Assembly: GCF_043641665.1 (NCBI RefSeq)
Contig: NC_092186.1
Span: 13,396,001 to 13,460,000 of the forward strand
Length of the DNA stretch: 64,000 nucleotides
Origin: Enoplosus armatus
Lineage: Eukaryota > Chordata > Actinopteri > Centrarchiformes > Enoplosidae
Direction: 5' to 3'
Positions 36,895 to 48,620 of this stretch are shown in pieces. The position numbers and the translations under genes are program-made. The number at the start of each line of letters is the position of its first letter. Within the stretch, counting starts at the first letter, position 1. The notes below the pieces were generated by a model. It did no database searches. It saw only the letters and a program-made list of their open reading frames with translations, and had not been told where the DNA came from.

Positions 36895-37170
36895 GCTAGA
36901 AATGGTATAATTTATCACACCTAATTAATTATACTCCAACACCGAGAGAGAGTTATCCTTGTCGCTCAATCGGCTCCCCACTCTGCCTCCCTCTGTCAGA
37001 CGACAGGAGGAGAGACTCAGATAAACTCCCAGAGCCTGAAACACCACAGCTTTTTTTGAAGTCTCGCTCTCTTCTCAGGCTGATTCGCCATGCCTGTTTA
37101 GCCAGCTTCACATTACCATTTAAATAAAGAGGCTAGCTAAATGACCACTGGTAGAACATAAAAAGAGAAA
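36895..37170. promoter_or_regulatory. Candidate conserved non-coding element
   Basis: Non-repetitive, stop-rich sequence with many homeodomain-type AT cores (CCTAATTAATTATACTCC, CATTTAAATAAAG). This style is typical of vertebrate conserved enhancers. No alignment was available, so this is inference only. Confidence 0.2.
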
Positions 37171-38319
37171 TTAAATTGTTTTTCTGTCTCACGGCACTTT
37201 ATTCTTTTCTCTTTCTAGCTAAAGCTCCTCATCATTTTTAATATGTTTGGTCCGGGGGAATGGTTGATAAAAGTGTGGAGAAGAATCCAAATGCAAAATG
37301 AACTATTCATCTTTGATTACAAGCTAAATCTAATCTCTTTAATGGGGAACAATGACTCACAAAGCTAAGCAGACTTGAAACAGCTCAGGTATGTTAATTT
37401 CTTGAGGGGAATTGATTCTGATAAAACTAAACCAACAACAAACAAGAAAATGGCATGAATCACCACTGGGCATAAAGTTTGTTTCAAATAGGGATAGGGG
37501 ATAATGTCAAAGTATAAAGCTTTACTAAAAAAGTACAACATACAAATAAAAAGGCCTCTGGGGGCGTAAACTGTGTGTAGTAGTTATCTTGAGCTACAGC
37601 AGATGGAGAGATGTGAGATGTGAGAAGCAATTTGCGTCAAAATTTGTACTCCTCTGAGTTATAACTCAGTCAAATCTGAACACACAGACATGATACACAC
37701 ATTTGTAGATTCAGTGCGACGTACACTTCCCGGGGATATCATTATATCCAATGTCCATCGTGAATAAACATCCATAAATCCACAGTGTCACACTTTGAAA
37801 ACCCCTGGTCTAAAAACAGATGGCTTGGATAGTAATTTAAGAGTGGGAGACGAGTGATGAGGTTTGCCCACCGTGGATCTATAGATGTTGACATGAATAA
37901 AGTTAAATCTGTAGCCTGCATGAGTGAAAACACACTGCAGACACCCCCACACCCATCATCAAGGAGGTACGCAGATTGTATCGGACACAGATTGATTGCC
38001 CTTGAAATCCAACAAAATTGCTTAGCTTGTAACAAGCTTTATTTACTACATTAAATTATCATTAAAATGCTATTAGCACAATTAGTTGATTTCCATTTTA
38101 AACAACACATCTATGGCGAGAGAGAAGCGCTGAGGGGGAGAGACAGAGGGAAGGCAAAAGGGTGTGGAGGACAGTGGAGAGAGGAGAGGAGGTAAAGTTA
38201 GAAGAGGAGCGAGAGGAAAGATGAGAGGAGGGAGGAGAAAAGAAGAGAAGATGTGTGAGGAGAGGAGAGGTGAGTCAGGCGACGAGAGAGCAGTGGGAGA
38301 TGAATATTAAGCAGCTGTA

Positions 38320-38520
38320 GTGATTAGGGTGGTGGTGCAGAGTGGCACTGTGACAGTGACATTGGCTGCCATTGGCAGCCCCTGCCATGGTGATTCACTG
38401 GAACCTGCTTCATTTGGGCCATAATTAGCTTAAATGTTCAGAGAATGAAAAATTCATCATCGCTTTGAATCTTGTTAATTGGGAGAGCCGTCTGCATTAA
38501 TAGAGGCCATTTGGAGGCTC
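38320..38520. promoter_or_regulatory. Candidate conserved non-coding element
   Basis: A low-repeat block with TTGGCTGCCATTGGCAGCC (a 7-bp inverted repeat GGCTGCC...GGCAGCC around ATT), CCATAATTAGC and TGTTAATTGGG motifs, sandwiched between GA-rich and TG-rich simple repeats. Regulatory function is inferred only from composition. Confidence 0.25.
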
Positions 38521-41500
38521 TGTGCTTAAGTATGCGTGTGTGTGTCTGTGTGTGTGTGTGCTCATACGCAGGTACATATGCGTGTGTACACTTAGGGTAA
38601 GTGAGCTCAGTTTTGCATCCACTTGCCCAAGGGGCTGATGGATTCCAAACAAGTTTTTATCGTTGAACCAGCCAAATAAGCTTCTTATAAATGATAAGGA
38701 CATCTGAATAATGCTGGCGGCGGAGAGAAATTGAACAGCTACAGTCAAGACTTACCAGCATATCTTATCATACGTACAGTTAACTGACAATGCAGGGACA
38801 TGCAGCAGGACGGGCATGGGTGTATAAATATGAAGGTATGTAAGGAGCATGCGAAGACGATAGTAGCTCATCCGTGTGTATTACTGGCAGAATGAATCAG
38901 TATCAACTTATTGTCTGTTAACCCTGCAGTCGCTTTTCAGATAAACATAGCAGCAGAGATGGGAATATGGGAAGAGATAATGTATGATTCATTACTGGCG
39001 ATAATGTAATGAACACTCTTCTAGCATATTTTGCATACAGATGTGTGCTCCATGCTGCAAATGAATGCAGCTTATGTGAAGCTGCTTAAAATGGAAAACA
39101 AATCTCTAAGAAATCAGACAATAAAGTGCTCCGCATACAATCACACTAACAGCACAAATGAGATTCAATTAGAAGAGTGTAAGCTTGACTCTTTAGTCCC
39201 TTTCTAATTATTTGCAGTAATTTAAAACCTTTAAGGGAGAAATATAGCAGGATGAGCAAAGGTCTGAGAGGGTCAAATGGAAACAAAGTCAGTGTATTGT
39301 ATCAGTCAGTGATTTATAGACTAGACAAACATTCCCTGAAAACAAAGACAGACTAATCAACAACCCTGTTAAAGTTGTTTAACCCATTCCTGCTTTTGCA
39401 TTTGATGCTGAATATCTTGTGTGATAAATAATAGATGTTACACTCATGTACACTTAGAAACCAAATCGACACGTTTGGAAGCGAGAGTGTGTTTCTTGTG
39501 CAGCAGCAGTGCCAGTTGCTGCATTTTGAAGAAATTAAGACTAATGTCCATTATTTCCCTGCAGTGAGGCTGGAGCCAGATCACCACGACAGTGTACAGC
39601 AGCAAGAGCCGAGAGTTCAGTTCAGACTTTTAGTTGGTGGCCAGTGTGCCATATAGTTCAGTGCAGCCTGGGTTATATGGAGTGTGTTTCATATTCAGCA
39701 ATAAAACATGCCAATGTGTGTCCTTCCTCTAAACCCTGTGTGTGTGTATGTGTGTATATGCTCCTGGAAACATCAAACCTTGTTATGCTGTGGTAACATA
39801 TGCACCCAGTGCACCCTCTCTGAACTTCCCCTTCCAGGAGGCAACAAAAGCTGTTATATTTCCACATTCAAAACAGTAACAGTGTCATAAAGAGAATGCA
39901 TTACTGCCACCTATTATGCTGCGCTGCTATGTGCACCGTGTCTGCATGAAAAGCAAAAGGTGGACAAGATGAATCCAAATGTTCCAAGAAGCTCAGTAAA
40001 AGTACTGAAATGGCCATATTCATTAGGTTGTGTGTGTGACATAAATGCGATATGTCTCCCTCTATACTGCAGTGTGTGAAGAGGACACGGTGTTTATGCG
40101 ACAGACAGCGAGGCTGCAGAGCTCAGCCCAGTCTGGACCAGCTCAGCCCAGCCCAGCTCGACCCAGCCGGCACTAATCCATCATCACCACCACTGAATCA
40201 TCGCGCTGCCAATAAAGCCAGGCGGCAATACATTACAGGCATGTGGCAGGCTTTAGCGATAATGACATTGAGAAGTCCCCTTGGGCTGTAGGAAAAGCCT
40301 GGGCGCACGACACACTTGCTTACAGAGGCAGTAATATATGGAAATGCATCAGTGTGCCAGACAGGGGAGAGGACGGAGAGATGAGGGAGTGAGTAGAGCT
40401 CAGTCTATTCATAAGGAAAGAGGGAGGAAATGGCCTTCACAGTGACCACTTGCTATCAGTTTCCAATGTGGACTCAACTAAATCCAGCATTCAATGATGG
40501 GGCTCATTTTAGATTCAAGCCTCTCCAAACAAGCCATCTTACAAGCAATCTGATGTGTCAACACCCCATTTCTGTCTTATCTTGCTCTCATGCAGCTGAG
40601 TTGATATTGCAATATGGTTTGGACATGGGACATGTGAGATACAGCGCTGCCAATCATCGGCATGCTGTGTGGCACAGAGGCAGGGCCAGCAGCATGGGAA
40701 CTGAATGAACAAATACAGTACAGTGAACTGTTGGTCTCTGCCATCCTGTTATCTTGTGGCTGACATTGAGAACAATCTGCCGGTTAATCCCTCACCTTCA
40801 CGGCAGATGCACACACACATGCACTCCAAAACAAACCCAACTTGAAACACAAATCTACAGCCAAAGCATCGGAGATGTGAAGGAGAGGGGGACTGAGCGT
40901 TACGGTGACAGAAGTTGACTACAGAGCCTATGAGGAGGGGAAGCTGGCGTCAGATGTGGCATGAAAAGTCACTCAGAGTTTACTAAGCAACACTGATCTG
41001 TGTATGGAGGAATGAGAAATAACACCAGAGCTCATCTGCCTCTGTCTGTCTGGAAGTCCGTCTGCCTTCACGGTGTCAGAGTCCTGAGTGAGACGTTTTA
41101 AAAGTAAATTGTTACCATTGTATGGCCAACTTTAACTGTAATTTTAATCTTTGCATTTAAATTAAAGGTTTAACGAGTCACTATGTGCTGAGAAATTTGC
41201 ATTAGCCTGGGGGTCATTAAGGTTTTCGGAAACCCATTCAGCACACATGGCCATCAATTTGAAAATAAAAAAATCTTTTGACATTAGTTAAGTGGTATTC
41301 CAGTGTAAAAAATAACACTTTAAAGGCTTGAGGTAGGTTTGCGCTCCAAGCTATTGACCAGATTTAACCCCGATTTGCTGGTTTTAAAATATACAGATTG
41401 AGGTGAACATACTATCTGTGGAAATTAAGTTACAACTCACTCAGAGCCCCCTGTAACTTTAAAAATGTGTCTTAACAGTGAACAATAGGGCACAGCTACA

Positions 41501-41593
41501 CTGATTTGTCAATGACGAGCCAGAAAACTTGATTGAAAATGTTGTTGTCTGTCTGGGTTTGTTCTGGAATTCCTTTGATGCAGGCGATGCAAT

Positions 41594-41931
41594 TAAAGCA
41601 ATCGTTTTTTGGGAAATACCTTTATTTGCTTTCTTGTGGAACGTCAGATGAGGGGATTGATACCTCTCTCAAATCTGTCTGTTAGATATAGAGCTACAGC
41701 CAGTAGTTGGTTAGCTTAGCTTAGCACAAAGACTGGAAAAACATGGGGAAACAGCCAGATAGTTTTTTACCTTTGGACACAGCCAGGTTAGCTGTTTCCA
41801 GTCTTTATGTTAAGCTAAGCTAACTGGCTGCTGACTGTAACTTAATATTTACCATACAGACGTGGTATTGATCTTCCCATTTAGCTCTCGGCAAGAAAAT
41901 AAGAATATTTGTCAGAACTATTGCTTTAAGG
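41594..41931. mobile_element. Teleost foldback MITE, copy 2, with central palindrome
   Basis: Left end TTTTTTGGGAAATACCTTTA then TTTGCTTTCTTG; right end CTCTCGGCAAGAAAATAAGA then ATATTTGTCAGAACTATTGC. The centre is a large palindrome: GTTAGCTTAGCTTAGCACAA followed by AGACTGGAAA at 41711-41740, answered by TTTCCAGTCTTTATGTTAAG and CTAAGCTAAC at 41796-41824. It belongs to the same family as the copy at 26251-26628. It has no coding potential and could form a long hairpin in RNA. Confidence 0.85.
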
Positions 41932-42205
41932 AGGATGCAAATAGATCTCCAAATCCATGTGATTTGGATGCGATTGTATCCATTGGGCCCACAAAGTTCA
42001 ACGTGAACTTTTCTGACAAGCAACAACAACACAACACAAATATTGTATGGTGGAGGCAGAGGCATCATCAGCACAATACAACAATTTAACCTTAGGTTCC
42101 AACATGAGTCTCATCTTGTAGATTGTTTCTTTGATAAAAGAACACCAGGCAGGAAAGACAAAAAAAGACAACAAGAGGTTTGTGCTGATAGAATAAAAGT
42201 CTGGA

Positions 42206-42211
42206 TTTATT
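42206..42211 (-). terminator. Candidate distal poly(A) signal of BEND5
   Basis: AATAAA on the minus strand, followed on that strand by a U-rich/GU-rich stretch (TTGTTGTCTTTTTTTGTC) about 30-50 nt downstream, the expected layout of a cleavage site. If used by BEND5 it would give a 3'UTR of about 6.2 kb. Nearer variant signals (ATTAAA) also occur, so the real end is unknown. Confidence 0.35.
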
Positions 42212-45200
42212 TGTTTATCTATACATTAAACAGGTGTTCCTGAATGCAGCAAGAGAAAACACAGAACAGGATGCTAAGCGTCAAAGAGTTCGCATAGCAG
42301 AGGTGTGGCCGGTTTAGCAAAGACATGTACACTTTCTATCGCATATACTTATAACATCTTCTGTAAATGTAGGGTTGCCTCTGTGGGGAGGCTAAAGTAG
42401 GGAGAGGGAGTGTTTACTGCAATAGTCTTGAAATTCTTTTCACATTATCGAACCAACTGGAAATACTCCATACAGTAATAACCCTGTCTTTCCCTAATGA
42501 TCATTGCAATGCAGTTACAACTATTACAGATAGGTATATACCCAAGCAGCCCTGTATAGCTCAGTTGAATTCAACTCCACGAAAATGAAGTAATAGTTCT
42601 GTACGGATTTGTCATGTCGCCATTGTCCCCTTTGACTCAATCTCAAGGCTGTGCAGACACATTCAAAAAGGTTTGAACGCTCTCCAGTTATCTCTCCCTG
42701 GTTGGCCCTCCACCCAACAGTGATGTGGTACCAGGTGATTACAACTCAACACCTGCATAGGAATTCAGTTACACACAAAACTCTCTGGGTCAATTCCCTG
42801 GACCAGAGCAAAGCTTAAAATTGAACCATTATGAAACAGTCCAACGAATGGCTTAAGTGCTTCCATGAAACCAACTGCTGTGTATTTGAACACACACTGC
42901 TCACAGTAGAGAGGAGTTCCCCAGCACATTTCATGTTCACAGACATGGTCAGAGTAAAAAAACAAAAAAAACAAAAACAAATACTGTATATACATACTGA
43001 CAGGTAGAGCAAACCACCCCAAAAAAACCTCAACATACTTACACTTTGGCGCAGAAAAGATTCCATTGGTGTCACTGCACAGGGTAAAAGAAAATAATGC
43101 ACTTTTTGTATAATTAAGCCAAAGTCCAGACACTGTATGCTGCTGTACACATGACTTTAGCCCACAGTAAGTCAATCATGAACAAATTGCTACACTAAAT
43201 TCATACTTTTAACACTGAAAATTACATTTGAATCATTTAAACAACAGTAAAGGACAAAGAGATACAATGGGGGAATCACAGATTAAAGTGGTAACTGGAT
43301 AAAATCAATCACTCAAAACCAGGCAGGCTGAAACTCCCCAAAAACAGTCTTCATGAATGTACCATGAAGACTCTCTGTGATCTCCATAATGTCTAGTTTG
43401 TACATGCCCAAAATCACTTCTAATGGATATTATTTGGAATTATTTTACCAATGGAATCCCCCAAAACAAACTGGACTTAACTTTGACTCAAACAGAACAC
43501 GGTTTTGCTGAGGACCTCTTCTACTGTAACATAACGCTGACGGGTCCAACTGAGATTTCCTTTATGACAATCTGGCATGCAACCAGTGACGAGTGGCTTT
43601 AGATTTCTCATCTGAGTATGATCTAATAATCATGTACTATATATAGTGAAACCTGATCTAACGGGTAAAAATGCATATTATTGAAAATACACTGCAACAA
43701 TGTCATATTGGTAGACAACAGGTGCTAGAAGCAGATGCATCCTTTGAAAATCAGCAAGTTCTGAGGTACTTCTGAAACTCACAGCTGAGGATATAATCAC
43801 TATCTACAATATTTGGATGGATAGCATATAGTTGATACAGTAATAGCAGGGTTATCGTTTTGCGAAATATTTTGGCTTAAAGTCTGATTAGCTGAGGGGA
43901 TAGTGGCGGTTGACACACCTGAATAAAACATAGCTGTATGAGGATAAAAACATAGAAAAACAGCACCATTTGAGGTCCGATAGACAGATCAGTTTTTGAA
44001 CTGTTTGCTGGTAGCACCGTCAACCAGTAAAAATCTCAGAATGCAATACAGAGACAGAACACAACCACTGATCAACTGCACGACATAGCAAAGAGCGAAG
44101 ATATATATTCAGAGACGACCCCTCACGCAGACACCCCTTTACAGCAGCATCTTTAAGCAGGTAATAAAACTGATTTCTCCTAAGAATGATATTGTGTACT
44201 GAGGTGTTTTACAAGTTTTATATGCTGTACATGTTGAGAGTAACCAGGTATACCTTTCCTATAGATTTTTTTTTAATATACACACATAGTTTACAGTCAC
44301 TGACAAACAAACACCAGAGTAACAATGAGGTAGGACGGTGAAGTTAGATGAAGTAGAACCGGTTTGTGGATTGTATACAAAGTTACTGATACCTTAAGAA
44401 AAATATAGGCCTAACAATGTGTTCCTCCCGTATTTTTTCTCATTTGAAGTAAGTTTGACGTTGTATCTGAGGCTCAAACAGTAATGTATTTTGTGTACAC
44501 TTAGTTGTGAAAACGGCAAGATGGAGCCATTTATCTTGTTCCACTCAGTGAAGCTAGAACTGATCTTGTTTTCTCAATCAAACTGCCAAAAAGCAACATA
44601 AAGCTCCCTCACTTCTGAAGATTTGACAGGCGTTCACAACATAAGCCAAAACACCAAGCGAGGAGGACAGGATTTGCTATTATCTTGATACATTTGCATT
44701 TTTAAATCCAGTCCATATACATGTCAGGAGAGTAAGGAACTAGAGGTGGCACAGGAAGAGGATCATAGAGCCAGCGAGGTTACATTTCCTCCCTATCGCT
44801 ACATGAGTGTGACAGCGAGAGTACAGGAAGGTCTGGTGTTGTGTACAGAGCCAAACTAGCCTATATCATCCATTAATGGCTCTGCCAGGTTATGTATTTG
44901 TGTATGTTACTAATATGCAGCTAAAACCCGAACTGCTCCTTTGCAAGTGACTTGGTACATTTGATAGAGATTGGCCTTGCCATCACAGATTAAGCCAAAT
45001 CTGGGTTAAAAACATACAGTACTTCCATACAACTTTCATCCATTAAAGATGGGTTTAGTTAAAGGATTACGCTTAATCGCGCTCCAGGAAACCAGCCTTT
45101 GAAAACAAGTTAATATTTCAGATGATGTAATAGCTCTATTAATGCTCTATCTTAAAGCATTATTTTAACCACACCCCCTTTTGGCATCAAACAACAAAGA

Positions 45201-48200
45201 AACAAACACAAACACAATACACGACAATGTGTCAGAATTTCAGCAAGGTCGCTTTGCACAGCAGAAATCTTTTCTTTTGTTTAAATTGCATGTATTTTAA
45301 ATACATGCTAGCGCACAAAAAAACTCACGTTGCTCTGTACAGGGAAAACAAAAAACTAAAGGACACTGAAAAGGGATATTTTCAGGAACACCCCAAAAAT
45401 ATGATCAATAATATGTCAACATTTTGGTGGCTTAAGATTCACTAAGCTCTATTACCTTGGCATGGGCTATTTTTTTGTGCAAACCCTGCTGCTGTCAACA
45501 TCCCCCTTTCTTTAGCTTGATCTCAGCCTTCAATACTTTGGCTTGCAACTACCACTCATTTGTAAAAATACACAATTACCTCTATATAAGTCATATTTAT
45601 ACATAACCAACATCTTCACACATTAAGTTAAAGCACATATTCCAGTCAGCTTGCACATTTCATAGGTAAATATTTTAGATTGGTGAATCATGTTTTTGGC
45701 TTGAAAGCCAAGAAGAGTTGTTAACTTTTGCTTGTCAATTTGCCAAGTCAACCAATTATTGTTCAGGAGGCCATGACGGAGTAATAGAGTCCAGTTTCAA
45801 CATAGTGTGACTGGTGGAAATCTGGTTTTCTAAACACCCCAAATAAATCTGCACAGATTTAAATATTTGGAAGTACTAGTAGTATTTCCAAGTAGTAGTT
45901 GGAAGTATTAAATCTATCAAGCTTGTTTTTGAGCATTGGCATGTCAGGGACATATCTGACTGACGAAACAAAATGATATCCCATAAATCATTCTTGCCGT
46001 AAAAAAAACAATAAACCAAAGTGTTCTAAGGTGCTTCACAATAATACAATGATTGTTAGGCCTTAATCTGTATAGACATTTTAAAAAAGGACGAATACCA
46101 CAAATACATTTCTTTAAGATTGAAGAAATGGCCCAGAAGTTTAAAGTGCATTCAATATAAATGATTTGTGGTGATCGAACTACTGCATCTCAATTGTACA
46201 ACGGATTAATGATACAGATTCTCATCTTACTGTGGCAGATCATTAGAAGGTAGACTCTAAGTGAGGTTTGTTAATTATCACATGTTGTGAACGTAGCTTA
46301 ATGTATGGGCTCTGTCAAAATCTGATGTTAAGGGATGCCTTGTCTCTCTTATTCCACAGAGATCACTTTGGCTAAGAAAGGGAGTTTTTTTTTTTTTTTT
46401 CTCATTTGTTTGTAGATTCTACTGATCTACATTTGGATACAACATCAAGCTTAAAGCCAACAATTCATATGAAAAAACGAACAAAAAGAAGTGTAAAAAG
46501 AAACACAATAAATTGTCAGGTAACATGGAATTACAACATCAATTAGATAAATCAAAACTTGACCAGGACTTTTAAAACTGTAACATGACTAGAAACTGAA
46601 ATATTCATGTTTGATGGAAAACAATAAAAAGATGCGTTTTATGTACACTAAATTATCTCCAAAACATAAGGTAGCTTAACAAAAGGCTGATCTGAACTTT
46701 TGAAATAACAAAAAAAACAAAACAAAAATAAAAACAAGACAGACAAAATGATAGAGAGAAATAAACCAACTGACAAACAAGAATCTAGAGTGTGAGGAGG
46801 AGAGAGGCTTGATGGGCAGCTCTGCAGCAGATTCACAGTTAGCCACAGCTAGGTCACAGTTGAGATTTCAATCTGCAGCATTTAGTTCCAGCCTGCAGAC
46901 AGCCACACAAACCACTTTGGATCAAAACAATAAAACAACTGGAGAGAAAAAAAAACATAAAAAAAACATACAAGAAGAAGAGGACATTTTCAAAGTTCTG
47001 ATGGCATAGCTCAGAGGAAATTGTCACTGGAGCAACCTTACTTTGTTCCCCAGTGGCGTGGCTTAAAAAAGAGGGGGTTATTATGGGGTTCAGCAGGCCC
47101 AGACAACTTCCACAGTACAATAGTGTTTCAGACAGCTTTACCCACAGCTAACACTGCTTCCACAAGAAGATGACCTGAGCCGTGCAGAGCTGTGCCCTGA
47201 TTTTCTTCCCCACATTGTCCCGTTTTGAATACAGGTGGGGGGATAGAAAGTAGCCCGGCTCAGCTCAACTTAATGGTGTGAATCACACAGAAAATAGTAC
47301 CTAGCCACCTCTTACATTCTCACAGCAAAGTGCAGGTGAAGCTTCATCACTTCAGCTTACTATATATTTACAATCACAGCCTACTAGAAAACCCAGGGGC
47401 ATACCAGCCCCTGGTGATTGCCAAATCCATTTAAGGCCTTTTTTCTAGGCACCAACATGCCTGTACCACTAGAACTAATTAAACAGTCAAATTGTCTGAA
47501 AGTGACATGTTTGATTGAGAGTAGCACACAAATATCCCATCAAAACCTTTCCTTGTGCTCTCTCATCGATGGCAAATGCTCATAACTAAAAGGTCAACAT
47601 AAAAAACAAAACAAATACAGCACTCTATAGACTCTACAATAGAGTCATACTTCACATTTAATCTTTGTAAGTCCTCTTTTTAATAATAATAAAGTGACAT
47701 GTTGTGATTGACCTACAGTTAAGGGGGAGCACACGCTTCGAATGAATCTCTTGGAGCAACAGAATCTCTGCTGCAAAATGCAATATGGCTGCTACAAATT
47801 AAGACTTGCGCATTTGAGACCCTGCTGTCCCATTCTATGCAGTAAGTACCAACAGCAAACCCTAAGCAATTATTGGGTAGACGCCAAAATATCCAACCGT
47901 TCACACGTCTAAGATATAATGCAAGCTAGCATCATCTTTATAGCATCAAAAGACTTTATCTAGGGAAATAACCTCTTACTTTTTAAAAGTTTAAGGACTC
48001 AAAATTATGTTCTGACACAGAACAATAAATCAATTTAACAATCACATCTAATCTCTCCTTTGACACGAATGCACACATCAATAAACCATGTCTCTGTACC
48101 AATCCCACTGTAAAGCTTATAAAAACACTCATACCAGCTCATATCAAACTAGTTCACACGTGTTCAACTCCTCACTGGTGGGTAAAGCTGTCTGTCAGCC

Positions 48201-48423
48201 AATGAGGAAACCGGGCACTGAGGAAGGTGATGGTCGCTCTATAGGGAGCTGAGATGGGGTCTATTTGTTTCAACGTTTCACACAATAACCGATCCAATGT
48301 GTCAGAAGAAAACAACTGCTCCTGAAACTGTGACAAACATCCCCCAACCACCCATATCAAGTCCCCTCAATATCCTGCGGACCACGGGGTGGCAGAAGGC
48401 GCTGGCGTGACAACAGTTGATCA
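42206..48423 (-). other. Putative long 3'UTR of BEND5 (or intergenic/intronic spacer)
   Basis: This 6.2-kb segment has no supported coding frame and no CA/TG array of note. The plus strand is A-rich over long stretches (for example 46680-46750 and 46920-46985), so the BEND5 sense strand is U-rich, as in 3'UTRs. Three Pumilio-type TGTANATA sites lie on the sense strand at 42987-42994, 46640-46647 and 47365-47372. A 17-T run (plus strand) lies near 46386-46401. Transcription is inferred, not shown. Confidence 0.35.
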
Positions 48424-48620
48424 CTACATGCCATCATAGGTGAAGTTCTCCATCTTGACTGTCTGTCTGATGAGCAGCTTGGACTCCCGCCGCTCCTCGT
48501 TCTTGATGGACTTGTTGATGTCCATTATCTTTTCACAAATGTACTTGTTCACTTTGGACAGTCTCTGCGTAATCTCTGCACTGTCGGCTGTCTCTTGAGA
48601 CACTCTGTCGTAGAGACACT
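48424..48620 (-). CDS. bend5: BEND5 coding exon 6 (end of BEN domain, stop)
   Basis: A 197-nt coding part, residues 385-449 and TAG at 48424-48426, acceptor TTCCCCCAG. It encodes ECLYDRVSQETADSAEITQR, LSKVNKYICEKIMDINKS and a tail ERRESKLLIRQTVKMENFTY ending DGM. The tail is longer than the human end as I recall it (ERREAKYNLQ). Confidence 0.95.
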
